From contig CALVRI010000010.1 in assembly GCA_944358525.1 (NCBI GenBank), positions 1 to 35,614 of the forward strand: a stretch of DNA of 35,614 nucleotides, read 5' to 3'. The notes below the pieces were generated by a model. That model was not told the origin of the DNA, made no database searches, and saw only the letters and a program-made list of their open reading frames with translations. The translations under genes and the position numbers were made by a program. Position 1 is the first letter of the stretch, and every line of letters begins with the position of its first letter. This DNA comes from an uncultured Bacilli bacterium. GTDB lineage: Bacteria; Bacillota_I; Bacilli_A; RF39; UBA660. Below, in pieces: positions 23,909-32,100 of the stretch.

Positions 23909-24683
23909 TTCGAGAAATCACCTCTTTTGCTAAATTTATATAAGCTTCCGCACCACGGCTTTTTGGATCATAATAAATGATTGGTTTTCCATGACTTGGA
24001 GCTTCTGATAATCTAACTAATCTTGGTATTATTGTATCGTAAACTCTTTCTTTGAAGTAGCTTTTGATATCTTGAACAACTTCTAATCCTAAATTAGTTC
24101 TATTATCTAACATTGTTAAAAGCACTCCTTCAATATCTAAAGTAGGGTTTAAAGTTTTTTGTGCAAGCATAATTGAATTTAGTAATTGCATAATTCCTTC
24201 AAGGGCAAAAAATTCACATTGAACAGGAATAATTACTGAACTTGCGGATGTTAAAGCATTGGTTGTCAAAAGTCCAAGTGAAGGAGGGCAGTCAATGATT
24301 ATATAATCAAAGATTTCTTTAGCTTCTTCTAATTTGTTTTTTAATTGTCTATTTTTAGAAAATTCAGGATCTAAACGACTTTTTTCAGCCAATTCTAAAT
24401 CAGCACCTGCTAGACTAATTGTTGCAGGAATAATATAAAGATTTTTAAATTTTGTTTTCTTTATTACTTCTTTTAGTTCAGCTTCATCAATTAATAAATC
24501 ATATATACTTTTTTTTATATCACCTTTGTCAATTCCTAAACCTGTTGTACTATTTCCTTGTGGGTCTAAATCTATAAGTAGCGACCTTTTACCTAAATAG
24601 CCTAAAGATGCGGCTAAATTAATACTAGAAGTTGTTTTACCAACTCCACCTTTTTGATTGACAAGTGCAATTATTTTTCCCAT
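23898..24683 (-). CDS. parA: Chromosome partitioning ATPase ParA/Soj
   Basis: A 261-residue ParA/MinD-family ATPase without an N-terminal DNA-binding extension, that is, the chromosomal Soj type. The deviant Walker A is K-G-G-V-G-K-T-T (10-17), D-L-D-P-Q-G-N near 40, and D-C-P-P-S-L-G near 130. It works with ParB in origin segregation, and in Bacillus it also regulates DnaA. GGTGGTATAA precedes the ATG. It is first in the likely parA-parB-mscS-DUF951-AbgT transcript and overlaps parB by 11 bases. Confidence 0.97.
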   Translation of the reverse strand: MGKIIALVNQKGGVGKTTSSINLAASLGYLGKRSLLIDLDPQGNSTTGLGIDKGDIKKSIYDLLIDEAELKEVIKKTKFKNLYIIPATISLAGADLELAEKSRLDPEFSKNRQLKNKLEEAKEIFDYIIIDCPPSLGLLTTNALTSASSVIIPVQCEFFALEGIMQLLNSIMLAQKTLNPTLDIEGVLLTMLDNRTNLGLEVVQDIKSYFKERVYDTIIPRLVRLSEAPSHGKPIIYYDPKSRGAEAYINLAKEVISRNGK

Positions 24684-24763
24684 TTATACCACCAGTTTCT
24701 ACATTTATAGCTATATACATTTTAACACAACATGTAAAATAAATCTATGGTAAAAAGATATAT

Positions 24764-24796
24764 ATTAAAAAAATGCCTTATTTTATTTAGCATTTT
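24764..24796 (-). terminator. Terminator of the small membrane protein gene
   Basis: A 7-bp AAAATGC/GCATTTT stem (24770-24776 with 24790-24796) and a long loop that holds the stop codon (24783-24785), then T7 on the - strand. Confidence 0.75.
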
Positions 24797-25118
24797 CTTT
24801 AATAATATTTTTCATTTTATCATACTGCTTGTATAAATATTGAACATTATTTTCTAAGAAAAAGTAATGTCTTACATAGAAAAGTAAGAAAATTAAGACA
24901 ATATAAATTACAATGACAAATATCCATATTTGAGTAAATATCAATACTGATAGAAATAGAAATATTCCATAAGCTAAAGTTACTAATAGATGGATAAGTC
25001 GTTCGTGCTGAAAAAATTCTATTTTTATTAAATGATTTTCAATATCTTTTTCAGTTATGTTTTTTTCTTCGATTTTTTTATCAATTTCTTTTATGTAATC
25101 TCCTAAATATTCTCTCAT
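24783..25118 (-). CDS. Small two-segment membrane protein, unknown
   Basis: A 111-residue protein I do not recognise. A charged, probably helical N-terminus (about 1-40) is followed by two membrane segments (about 43-62 and 65-84) and a basic C-terminal tail with coiled-coil character. Both ends would lie in the cytoplasm. It is downstream of the beta-helix surface protein on the same strand with a 37-base gap, so the two may share a transcript. It ends at its own terminator before parA. Confidence 0.65.
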   Translation of the reverse strand: MREYLGDYIKEIDKKIEEKNITEKDIENHLIKIEFFQHERLIHLLVTLAYGIFLFLSVLIFTQIWIFVIVIYIVLIFLLFYVRHYFFLENNVQYLYKQYDKMKNIIKENAK

Positions 25119-25155
25119 TTTATCAACCTTCTTATCTTAATTGTACACTTTTATT

Positions 25156-26421
25156 TTAATTAGGACAAGTAGCTGATGTTTCGTATTTGTTGGCTGGTGT
25201 GTTTCCACAGACAGTTCCTTGAATATAATTATAAGAAGCAGTATAACCTAAATGATTACTTACTGATATTCCTCCATCTGTGTTAGAATCATTATTTTTT
25301 ATAATTCCTCCATTTAATGTGAAAGTTCCTCCCTCTACGCGAATGCCTCCACCATAGGTAACTGCAGTATTATTGGATATTGTACCACCTGTCATTATTA
25401 ATTCTGAGTTGTGATAAATAAGTGCACATCCTCCTCCGCCACCATTTGCATTGTTTTCTATTAACTGACCTCCTTCTATTTTCATAATGGCATGATATTG
25501 TGAGCTGTTTGTATATAAAATAATTGCTCCTCCTTGATATGCAGAATTGTTTTTTATAATACCACCATTTATTATTAACTCATTATTTTCTGTTGCAGTG
25601 GTTGAAGATATCATTGCAATTGCCCCTCCATTATTTGCATCAATTGTTTTATTATTGCTGATTTCACCTCCCGTAATTTTAGCATTACCATTCATATAAA
25701 TAGCTCCTCCGGCATTTGTAGAAGTATTGTTTGTTATTTTACCATCCAATATATTTATCATTGTATTTTGCACTGAATGTATAGCCCCTCCATAAACACC
25801 TTGATTGTTAGAAATAGTAGCACCATCAATTGTTAAATAACTAGTATTATTTGAAATTTTAAGTTCTATTGCTCCAGAAAGTCCTTGGTTATTTATTCCA
25901 TTTTTTATTGTAGTACCAGTATTTAAAGTTAGTTTAGTAACACTTAATAAAGCATTATTAGAAGGAACATTATTTCCATCAACTGTAATATTATTTAATG
26001 TCAAAGTTCCTTGTGTTTGTTCAATTAAATAATTAGTGTAGTTGTTATTCCTAATTATAGAGCTTATTTCACCGTTGTTATTATAGCTAGTTAATATAAT
26101 ATTTTTGTTTTCATTCATAGTTACTGTGCTTGTTTGATTAATATCATCCATTACATATATAGTAGAATTTTGCCATGCTGAATCATAGGCTTTTTGAATT
26201 GTGGCATAAGGCTTATTAATTGTACCATTGCCAGTAGTGTCACTTCCATTTGATGAAACGTATAAATTATTTCTTTCTTTAATGTTTCCTTTAGCGGTTA
26301 AGCTTAAATTCGTACTAAAAGCCGCATAACCGACACACAAAAATAAAAGTAAAGATAGGCTTCCTATTATCAATATTTTCTTTTGCTTCTTTTTACGATA
26401 TCTACCATACGTTCTTTTCAT
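25156..26421 (-). CDS. Secreted beta-helix surface protein
   Basis: A 421-residue exported protein. A very basic start is followed by a hydrophobic segment (about 16-34) ending in G-Y-A-A-F-S-T, then A-K-G-N-I, a signal region that resembles those of SipW/TasA-type surface proteins. The rest is a right-handed parallel beta-helix built from imperfect repeats with G-G-A-I and I-S-N-N or I-K-N-N steps (about residues 60-400), as in adhesins and polymorphic-repeat proteins. The end has two Cys that could form a disulfide. No LPxTG, lipobox or C-terminal anchor is seen. AAAGGAGAGAG precedes the start. Binding target unknown. Confidence 0.8.
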   Translation of the reverse strand: MKRTYGRYRKKKQKKILIIGSLSLLLFLCVGYAAFSTNLSLTAKGNIKERNNLYVSSNGSDTTGNGTINKPYATIQKAYDSAWQNSTIYVMDDINQTSTVTMNENKNIILTSYNNNGEISSIIRNNNYTNYLIEQTQGTLTLNNITVDGNNVPSNNALLSVTKLTLNTGTTIKNGINNQGLSGAIELKISNNTSYLTIDGATISNNQGVYGGAIHSVQNTMINILDGKITNNTSTNAGGAIYMNGNAKITGGEISNNKTIDANNGGAIAMISSTTATENNELIINGGIIKNNSAYQGGAIILYTNSSQYHAIMKIEGGQLIENNANGGGGGCALIYHNSELIMTGGTISNNTAVTYGGGIRVEGGTFTLNGGIIKNNDSNTDGGISVSNHLGYTASYNYIQGTVCGNTPANKYETSATCPN

Positions 26422-26448
26422 TTTGAACTCTCTCCTTTATTGTTAATA

Positions 26449-26457
26449 TTATATCAT
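26449..26457 (-). promoter_or_regulatory. Extended -10 promoter of the beta-helix gene
   Basis: On the - strand TGATATAAT, an extended -10 element, lies about 30 bases ahead of the beta-helix start. No good -35 box is present, as is common with extended -10 promoters. Confidence 0.5.
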
Positions 26458-26529
26458 ATTTTGCTCGTATTTGGTAGTATGAACTTTGATTTTAAATTTT
26501 TAATGGGACAATAAATTCATGGTGATAGT

Positions 26530-26979
26530 ATGAATTTTGAAAGATTATTTTTATTAAGAGAAAAAAATAATTTAGGGCAAAAGGAAATAGCAAAAGTAAT
26601 TTGTGTTAGTCAGCAAACTTATTCTACTTGGGAGGTTGGTACAAAAATTATTCCTTTAAAACATTTAAATAAAATTTGTAATTATTATCATGTTAGTTTA
26701 GATTATGTGCTTGGACTTTCTAGTAGAAATAATAATTATAAAAATATAGAAAATTTGAATAGAGTAGAAATTGGTAAAAGAATTAAAATTATTCGTCAAG
26801 ATAATAAATTAACACTTCGCAGTTTAGCTAAAGAATTAAATACGACTTCGTCAACAATTTCTGCATATGAGACTGGTAAGACTTTAATTTTAACTGCTTT
26901 TGCTTATCAAATTGCGAAAAAATATAAGATATCTTTAGATTGGCTCGTTGGAAGATGTGAAGTTAAAACTTTAAATTAG
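26530..26979 (+). CDS. Regulator with two XRE/Cro helix-turn-helix domains
   Basis: A 149-residue protein made of two tandem HTH_3 domains (about 4-62 and 78-142), each ending in the typical L-D-Y-V-L-G or L-D-W-L-V-G segment. The first has S-Q-Q-T-Y-S-T-W-E, the second S-S-T-I-S-A-Y-E as recognition helices. There is no other domain, so it probably acts as a repressor or paired reader of two half-sites. It is divergent from the beta-helix gene with a 108-base shared region, so control of that gene and itself is plausible. GGTGAT precedes the ATG. Confidence 0.85.
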   Translation: MNFERLFLLREKNNLGQKEIAKVICVSQQTYSTWEVGTKIIPLKHLNKICNYYHVSLDYVLGLSSRNNNYKNIENLNRVEIGKRIKIIRQDNKLTLRSLAKELNTTSSTISAYETGKTLILTAFAYQIAKKYKISLDWLVGRCEVKTLN

Positions 26980-27044
26980 CTGTATATTTTATTACTGGTT
27001 TTTATTTTAATTTAGTTATATAATTAAAGTAGGAGAGTGATTAT

Positions 27045-27533
27045 ATGGATTTATTTGAAGCAATTGAAAAACGGTTTTCTAATAGAAAATTTTTAGAGAA
27101 ACAGATAAGTGATGAAGGTTTAAGTAAGATTTTGAAAGCTGGAATGCAGGCTCCAGTTGGTAGAGGAAAATATGAAGATATGCATATTACAGTTATTCAA
27201 AACAAAGATTTATTAGATGAAATTAGTAGTTTAGCTGATAGAAGTGTATTTTATAATGCACCTACTTTGGTGATTATTTCTGCTCGTGATGATGGTCATG
27301 GTTTAGATAAAGAAAATAGTGCTTGCGTGGCTATGAACACGCTGCTTGCTGCGACTGCTTTAGGGCTAGGTTCTATTTATTTAAATTTGGTAATTGGTTT
27401 AATTAAGGAACATAAAGAAGTTTTAAATAAATTAAATTTACCAAAAGAATTTATTCCAATCGTTGGAGTTGGGCTTGGATATGCGGATGGAAGTCATTTT
27501 AAAGAACATTCTATTGAAATAGATTATATGTAA
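27045..27533 (+). CDS. Nitroreductase family protein
   Basis: A 162-residue FMN-binding nitroreductase-family protein. Visible markers are the R-F-S-N-R-K-F flavin-phosphate motif near residue 10, A-G-M-Q-A-P-V-G-R-G near 32, a core A-C-V-A-M-N-T-L-L-A-A-T-A-L-G-L-G-S near 91, and a late V-G-V-G-L-G-Y. Members use NAD(P)H to reduce nitro compounds, quinones or flavins; the substrate is unknown. It is on the short side for the family. TAGGAGAGTG precedes the ATG. It converges with the Rpn gene and shares its terminator. Confidence 0.9.
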   Translation: MDLFEAIEKRFSNRKFLEKQISDEGLSKILKAGMQAPVGRGKYEDMHITVIQNKDLLDEISSLADRSVFYNAPTLVIISARDDGHGLDKENSACVAMNTLLAATALGLGSIYLNLVIGLIKEHKEVLNKLNLPKEFIPIVGVGLGYADGSHFKEHSIEIDYM

Positions 27534-27561
27534 AAACAAGGATTTATTCCTTGCTTTTTTT
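27532..27561. terminator. Bidirectional terminator between convergent genes
   Basis: A 6-bp CAAGGA/TCCTTG stem (27537-27542 with 27548-27553) flanked by A5 and T7-8, usable from both sides. The Rpn stop codon (27544-27546) is in the loop. Confidence 0.85.
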
Positions 27562-27894
27562 AAACTTTAAATTATTAATTTCACTTTCTGATAAACCGGT
27601 TGCTTTAGATATAATTTCTATGTCCATATTCATATTTAACATATTTTGAGCGATTTCCAATTTGCCTTCAGCTTTTCCTTTGGTTTTACCTTCTTTTATA
27701 CCTTCTTTTATGCCTTCTTTTATACCTTCTTTTATGCCTTCTTTTATGCCTTCTTTTATGCCTTTTTCTCTTCCTTCTTTTATTGCTTGATTTCTATCCA
27801 CTCTTTTTTGCCACTCATTTATTTCTTCTTTACTATACAAATCAATTAGTGTGACATTTTTATTTAAGTCATCAATTATTTTTGCCATGGCCAT
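27544..27894 (-). CDS. Candidate internal short product (RpnS-like antitoxin)
   Basis: Inside the Rpn gene, in the same frame, an ATG at 27894 (residue 215) is preceded by AAAGGAGATGAGG with GAGG five bases away, a much better ribosome-binding site than chance would give in this AT-rich DNA. A second in-frame ATG follows at 27888. Translation would give a 116-residue protein holding the linker, the G-I-K-E repeats and the C-terminal domain but no nuclease, which is the layout described for RpnS. That it is made is inference. Confidence 0.5.
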   Translation of the reverse strand: MAMAKIIDDLNKNVTLIDLYSKEEINEWQKRVDRNQAIKEGREKGIKEGIKEGIKEGIKEGIKEGIKEGKTKGKAEGKLEIAQNMLNMNMDIEIISKATGLSESEINNLKFKKSKE

Positions 27895-28536
27895 TAAATC
27901 CTCATCTCCTTTAGCTAGCTCTTTGAGCTCTTTTTTATTAGTAATCTGAAACATTACTATTGATTTTTCTATTTTTGAAAGTTGCTCTTTACCATAATTA
28001 TAATACTTTTCTAAAGGATTTGCCATATTTATGTGTATTCTTTTGAAATTTTCTTCATCGGTATATTTTCCATCATCACTTTTTAAGGTAAACGAAGTAA
28101 ATAAATTATTACCATATTTTTTTACCATATTAAAATTTATTTGAATAACTTCTGAATTATCTATATTTTCACCGGAGAAATAATGTGAATAGGCTAGTTT
28201 ATGATGATATATATTATTTTTAGCGGATGTGCTGGATTTTAAAAATCTATTTGCTTCAATATTAACTGTTGAACCATCAACTTTAGCTAAGATGTCAGTT
28301 ATTTTTTTCTTTTCTTTTTTATTTTCTATTGGCAATTCAGTATTGATAAATATTAAGTTCTTTGCAATAAAACTTGGAGATAAATTAATCATATCGCTCA
28401 TAATTAAAGATAATAATCTTCTAAATTTTGGATGTTGAATAATAGCTTTAAATATTGTATCGGACATTGAAATCATATATTCACTTTCGTTTGGTCTTTT
28501 AACTGGCTTATCAAATTTTTCTTTTACTTTTATCAT
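27544..28536 (-). CDS. Rpn-family nuclease, full-length form (RpnL-like)
   Basis: A 330-residue PD-(D/E)XK protein of the Rpn/PDDEXK_2 group, often annotated as putative transposase. The nuclease core is at about residues 20-180: an early S-D-T-I-F-K-A-I, catalytic Asp in I-T-D-I (D81), and the second strand V-N-I-E-A-N (E94, with N96 where Lys or Gln is usual). A helical linker leads to six G-I-K-E repeats (residues about 258-282) and a C-terminal helical domain. In E. coli, Rpn proteins are toxic anti-phage nucleases inhibited by a separately translated C-terminal form. GAAAGGATG precedes the start. It is a single-gene unit. Confidence 0.88.
   Translation of the reverse strand: MIKVKEKFDKPVKRPNESEYMISMSDTIFKAIIQHPKFRRLLSLIMSDMINLSPSFIAKNLIFINTELPIENKKEKKKITDILAKVDGSTVNIEANRFLKSSTSAKNNIYHHKLAYSHYFSGENIDNSEVIQINFNMVKKYGNNLFTSFTLKSDDGKYTDEENFKRIHINMANPLEKYYNYGKEQLSKIEKSIVMFQITNKKELKELAKGDEDLMAMAKIIDDLNKNVTLIDLYSKEEINEWQKRVDRNQAIKEGREKGIKEGIKEGIKEGIKEGIKEGIKEGKTKGKAEGKLEIAQNMLNMNMDIEIISKATGLSESEINNLKFKKSKE
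27689..27760. repeat. Six tandem 12-bp repeats in the Rpn gene
   Basis: Six head-to-tail copies of CCTTCTTTTATR (R alternating A or G), encoding G-I-K-E on the - strand. Because the unit is four codons, gain or loss of copies keeps the frame. Degenerate copies flank the array. Low third-base divergence suggests recent slippage. Confidence 0.95.
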
Positions 28537-28616
28537 ATAACATCCTTTCTAAAAGGTAAAATACCTTCTATAAGATATATACGACATTTATTATGATTTT
28601 CCTTTTTTAATTTAAA

Positions 28617-28642
28617 AAATACCAATTTATTTATTGGTATTT
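28617..28642 (-). terminator. Terminator of the COG2509 gene
   Basis: A 10-bp stem (28617-28626 with 28633-28642) and 6-base loop carrying the stop codon (28627-28629), followed by T6 on the - strand. Confidence 0.85.
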
Positions 28643-30018
28643 AATATATCTCTAGCCGCAACTAATCCAGTGGCAGCTGCGGTTACAATGTTTCCAGCCT
28701 TACCAGCTCCATCGCCAATAAAGTAGACATCATAATCTTTTAATTTAAAATGATTATCTGTTTCTATTTCATTACTAAAAAATTTTATTTCTGGTCCATA
28801 TAATAATGTTTCGCCATTGTTTACTCCTGGAATTATTTCATTTAATTTATCTAGTCCTTCGATGATGTTGGTTACTATTCTGTATGGTAGAACTAGTGCG
28901 AGATCACCCGCTACACAATCTTTTAGGGTAGGGGTAATAAAACCTTTGTTTATTCTATGCCAAGTACTTCTTCTTCCTTGTTTTAAGTCTTTTAAGGTTT
29001 GAATAATAGGTTTGCCATCTCCTAAAACATTAGCGATGTGAGCGATACTTTCTCCATATTCTCTAGTGTTTGTTACTGGCTCAGTTAAATTTACTTTAGA
29101 AATAAAAGCAAAATTACTGTTATTGGATTTAACATCTTTTAAGGCATGGCCGTTTACACAAATGTATCCATAATAATTTTCTTTAGCTACAAAACCTCCT
29201 GGATTTGTACAAAAGGTTCTTATTTCATCATTATAAGTATTTGTTTTAATAAAAATAGTTGGGTCATATATTACACTACATAGTTTTTCTAATATTTCTT
29301 TTCTAACTTCAACTCTTACACCTATTTCAATGCTTTGTGATAGATAGGAAATATTATATTTATCAGCTAGTTCTTGGACCCATTTGGCACCTGTTCTCCC
29401 AGGGGCTACAACTACTTTTTTTGCTTTATAAGTTGTTTGCTTATTTTTTGTTTTGCAGGTTACTTCATGATTATCTTTAGAAATACTTTTTATATCTAAT
29501 ACTTTAGTTTGTTCTATAAGTTGAACTCCATTCTTTTTTAGATAATTTGTGAAATCTTTAATATACCCTGGAAGTTTATCACTACCTAAGTGTTTTTGTT
29601 TTATTAGAAGTAATCTAGCTCCTGTTAGAGCAACTTTACTTTTTATTTTGTTTGCTTCTTCTGTGTTGGAAGGGTATATCTTACTATCCATACCAAATTC
29701 ATTGAATATTTTTTCACAGTCATCAATTAATTTATTAGCAGTTTCTTCATCCATGTATTTGAATAAATCACTTTTTCCTAATTTTGGAATAAAGTTTAAT
29801 TTTCCATCTGAAAAAGTTCCAGCTCCTCCATAACCTGATAGGATATTGCAGGGCTTACAGTTAACACATTTACCCGTTTTTTTCATTGGGCAAGTTCTTT
29901 TGTCTGCAAATTTTCCTTCATCCACTAATAGAATATTTAATTTTTTATTGTTTTTTATTAATTCATAAGCTGTAAAAAGTCCGGCAGGCCCGGCACCTAC
30001 TATAATAACATCATACAT
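28627..30018 (-). CDS. FAD-dependent dehydrogenase, COG2509 type
   Basis: A 463-residue flavoprotein. The N-terminal Rossmann motif is V-G-A-G-P-A-G-L (residues 7-14). A Cys-rich segment (C-P-M-K, then C-V-N-C-K-P-C near 43-57) leads into G-Y-G-G-A-G-T-F-S-D-G-K-L, the signature of the COG2509 group. Late motifs are G-R-T-G-A-K-W near 208 and Y-F-I-G-D-G-A-G-K-A-G-N-I near 433 for the second FAD contact. Substrate and partner are unknown; the Cys cluster may bind metal. GGTGAT precedes the ATG. Confidence 0.9.
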   Translation of the reverse strand: MYDVIIVGAGPAGLFTAYELIKNNKKLNILLVDEGKFADKRTCPMKKTGKCVNCKPCNILSGYGGAGTFSDGKLNFIPKLGKSDLFKYMDEETANKLIDDCEKIFNEFGMDSKIYPSNTEEANKIKSKVALTGARLLLIKQKHLGSDKLPGYIKDFTNYLKKNGVQLIEQTKVLDIKSISKDNHEVTCKTKNKQTTYKAKKVVVAPGRTGAKWVQELADKYNISYLSQSIEIGVRVEVRKEILEKLCSVIYDPTIFIKTNTYNDEIRTFCTNPGGFVAKENYYGYICVNGHALKDVKSNNSNFAFISKVNLTEPVTNTREYGESIAHIANVLGDGKPIIQTLKDLKQGRRSTWHRINKGFITPTLKDCVAGDLALVLPYRIVTNIIEGLDKLNEIIPGVNNGETLLYGPEIKFFSNEIETDNHFKLKDYDVYFIGDGAGKAGNIVTAAATGLVAARDILNTNK

Positions 30019-30039
30019 TTATATCACCAATATAATTAT

Positions 30040-30070
30040 ATCAAAAAACAAGACTTATTTGTCTTGTTTT
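30040..30070 (-). terminator. Terminator of the ung-tilS-ftsH operon
   Basis: A 10-bp stem (30045-30054 with 30061-30070), loop 30055-30060 carrying the ftsH stop (30055-30057), then a T run on the - strand. Confidence 0.88.
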
Positions 30071-32100
30071 TCCTTTAATTTTTCAATTATTTCTTTTTTA
30101 GTCATATTACTATAACCTTTTATTTTTTCTTCTCTAGCAATGTCTTTTAAATCTTCTAAAGATAAATCTTCTAATTTAGCTACTTGGATGTTTTCTTCTT
30201 GAATTTGTTCAGTTTGATCAGCTTTTGCGGCTTTTTCAAATTCTTCATGAGCTTTTATATCTTCCTCTGGCATTTTACCATTTTTAACTAAGTAGTCAAT
30301 TTGTTCTTTAGTGATTGTTTCATATTCAAGTAATGTTTCAGCAATTAGTTTTAATAAATCCATATTTTCTTTAACTATTTTCTTAGTTACTTCGTACTGA
30401 GTAGTAATAATTTTTCTAACTTCTTCATCAATTTGTTTTGCTACTTCATGTGAGAAGTTTTGAGCTTTATTATAATCTCTACCTAAGAAAACACTTGATT
30501 GTTGTTCTTCGAATTGGATAGGTCCTAAATCACTCATACCATATTCTGTTACCATTGCTCTAGCTATTTTAGTGGCTTGTTCAAAGTCATTTTGAGCTCC
30601 TGTTGTTACTTCTTTAAACATTATTTCTTCGGCTACACGACCAGCTAAGAAACCACTAATTGAATCTAATAATTCTTTTTTAGTTCTCAAATAAGTTTCT
30701 TCTTTTGGAAGCATTAGGTTGTAACCACCAGCACGGCCTCTTGGAATAATGGTGATTTTTTGAACATCATTAGCACCATCTAATTTGATACCAACAACGG
30801 CATGGCCTGCTTCGTGGTAAGCAACTGTACGTTTTTCTTTATCAGTATATTTATGGCTCTTTTTAGCTGGGCCCATCAATACTCTATCATGCGCTTCATC
30901 TATTTCAGCCATTGTAATTGCATTTTTATTTCTTCTAACAGCAAGTAGGGCTGCTTCATTAAGTAAGTTTTCTAGATCAGCACCACTAAATCCAACTGTT
31001 CTTTTAGCTATGTTTGTTAAAGTTACATTTGGTGCGAATGTTTTACCTTTAGCATGGACTGCTAATATTTCTTCACGACCTTTAGCATCTGGATAGTTAA
31101 CTGTTACTTGTCTATCAAATCTTCCTGGTCTTAAAAGGGCAGGGTCTAAAACATCTGGACGGTTGGTTGCAGCAATTATGATTATTCCTTCATTGGCACC
31201 AAATCCATCCATTTCAGTTAATAATTGGTTTAATGTTTGTTCTCTTTCATCGTGTCCACCGCCTAAACCAGCACCTCTTTGGCGACCTACGGCATCAATT
31301 TCATCGATAAATACTAGACATGGAGCACTTTGTTTTGCTTGTTTAAACATATCTCTGACACGAGATGCTCCTACACCGACAAATAGTTCAACAAATTCTG
31401 AACCGCTTATGAAATAAAATGGTACATTTGCTTCACCAGCTACGGCTTTTGCTAATAAAGTTTTACCAGTTCCTGGAGGACCTACTAATAGGACACCTTT
31501 TGGAATTCTAGCTCCCATTTTTTGGAATTTTTTAGGGTTCTTTAAGAAATCAATTAATTCTGACATTTCTTCTTTTTCTTCATCTAGTCCAGCAACATCT
31601 TTAAATGTTATTTTGGTTTCTCCTCCACTTAATCTTGCTTTTGAACGACCAAAGTCCATCGATTTGTTACTGCCACCCATTTGTTTTGTGATGAAATAGA
31701 ATGCAGCTCCAACAATAATTAACATTGGTAATATGTTTATTAAAAAGATTAAGAATGGACTTGAACTTGGATCAGTTGAAGTAGTTAATTTGAAACCTGC
31801 TGTTTCTTCTGCATCTAATAGTTTTACCATTGTTTCATTGGTAAGAGGCATATTAAAGGCAAATGTTTCATTATCTGCATATTCTTTTAATTTACCTCTG
31901 ATAGTATAAACACTACTTTGACTATTAGGTACAACATTTATTTCTTTGACTTCCTTGTTTTCTACAGCTTCCATGAATTCACCATAAGTGAGTTCATTTA
32001 CTTTTGTATTCATTGTACCAACTAGCACATACATACAAAGTAAAAATACTATAAGAAAGACATAAGGAAAAAGTCCTCTTTTAACAACTTTTTTATTCAT
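30055..32100 (-). CDS. ftsH: ATP-dependent zinc metalloprotease FtsH with Rho_N-like tail
   Basis: A 681-residue membrane AAA protease. Two membrane segments (about 10-29 and 115-136) flank the extracytoplasmic domain. Walker A G-P-P-G-T-G-K-T is at 207-214, Walker B V-F-I-D-E-I-D-A near 263, and the second region of homology near 312-331. The zinc site H-E-A-G-H is at 429-433. It degrades misassembled membrane proteins and short-lived regulators. The last 40 residues are unusual: [11 protein letters not shown], then I-K-G-Y-S and K-K-E-I-I-E-K-L, which fits the small Rho_N/SAP-like helical motif. The ATG shares one base with the tilS stop (TAATG). Confidence 0.96.
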   Translation of the reverse strand: MNKKVVKRGLFPYVFLIVFLLCMYVLVGTMNTKVNELTYGEFMEAVENKEVKEINVVPNSQSSVYTIRGKLKEYADNETFAFNMPLTNETMVKLLDAEETAGFKLTTSTDPSSSPFLIFLINILPMLIIVGAAFYFITKQMGGSNKSMDFGRSKARLSGGETKITFKDVAGLDEEKEEMSELIDFLKNPKKFQKMGARIPKGVLLVGPPGTGKTLLAKAVAGEANVPFYFISGSEFVELFVGVGASRVRDMFKQAKQSAPCLVFIDEIDAVGRQRGAGLGGGHDEREQTLNQLLTEMDGFGANEGIIIIAATNRPDVLDPALLRPGRFDRQVTVNYPDAKGREEILAVHAKGKTFAPNVTLTNIAKRTVGFSGADLENLLNEAALLAVRRNKNAITMAEIDEAHDRVLMGPAKKSHKYTDKEKRTVAYHEAGHAVVGIKLDGANDVQKITIIPRGRAGGYNLMLPKEETYLRTKKELLDSISGFLAGRVAEEIMFKEVTTGAQNDFEQATKIARAMVTEYGMSDLGPIQFEEQQSSVFLGRDYNKAQNFSHEVAKQIDEEVRKIITTQYEVTKKIVKENMDLLKLIAETLLEYETITKEQIDYLVKNGKMPEEDIKAHEEFEKAAKADQTEQIQEENIQVAKLEDLSLEDLKDIAREEKIKGYSNMTKKEIIEKLKEKQDK

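Noticed and set aside
27689..27760. CRISPR-like array
   Set aside because: The 12-bp units are directly adjacent with no spacers and are coding.
27646..27849. Phe/Tyr-rich open frame opposite the Rpn repeats
   Set aside because: It is produced by reading the 12-bp repeat array on the other strand and has no other support.
27544..28536. Transposase of an insertion sequence
   Set aside because: Rpn proteins are often labelled this way, but no terminal inverted repeats or target duplication were seen around the gene.
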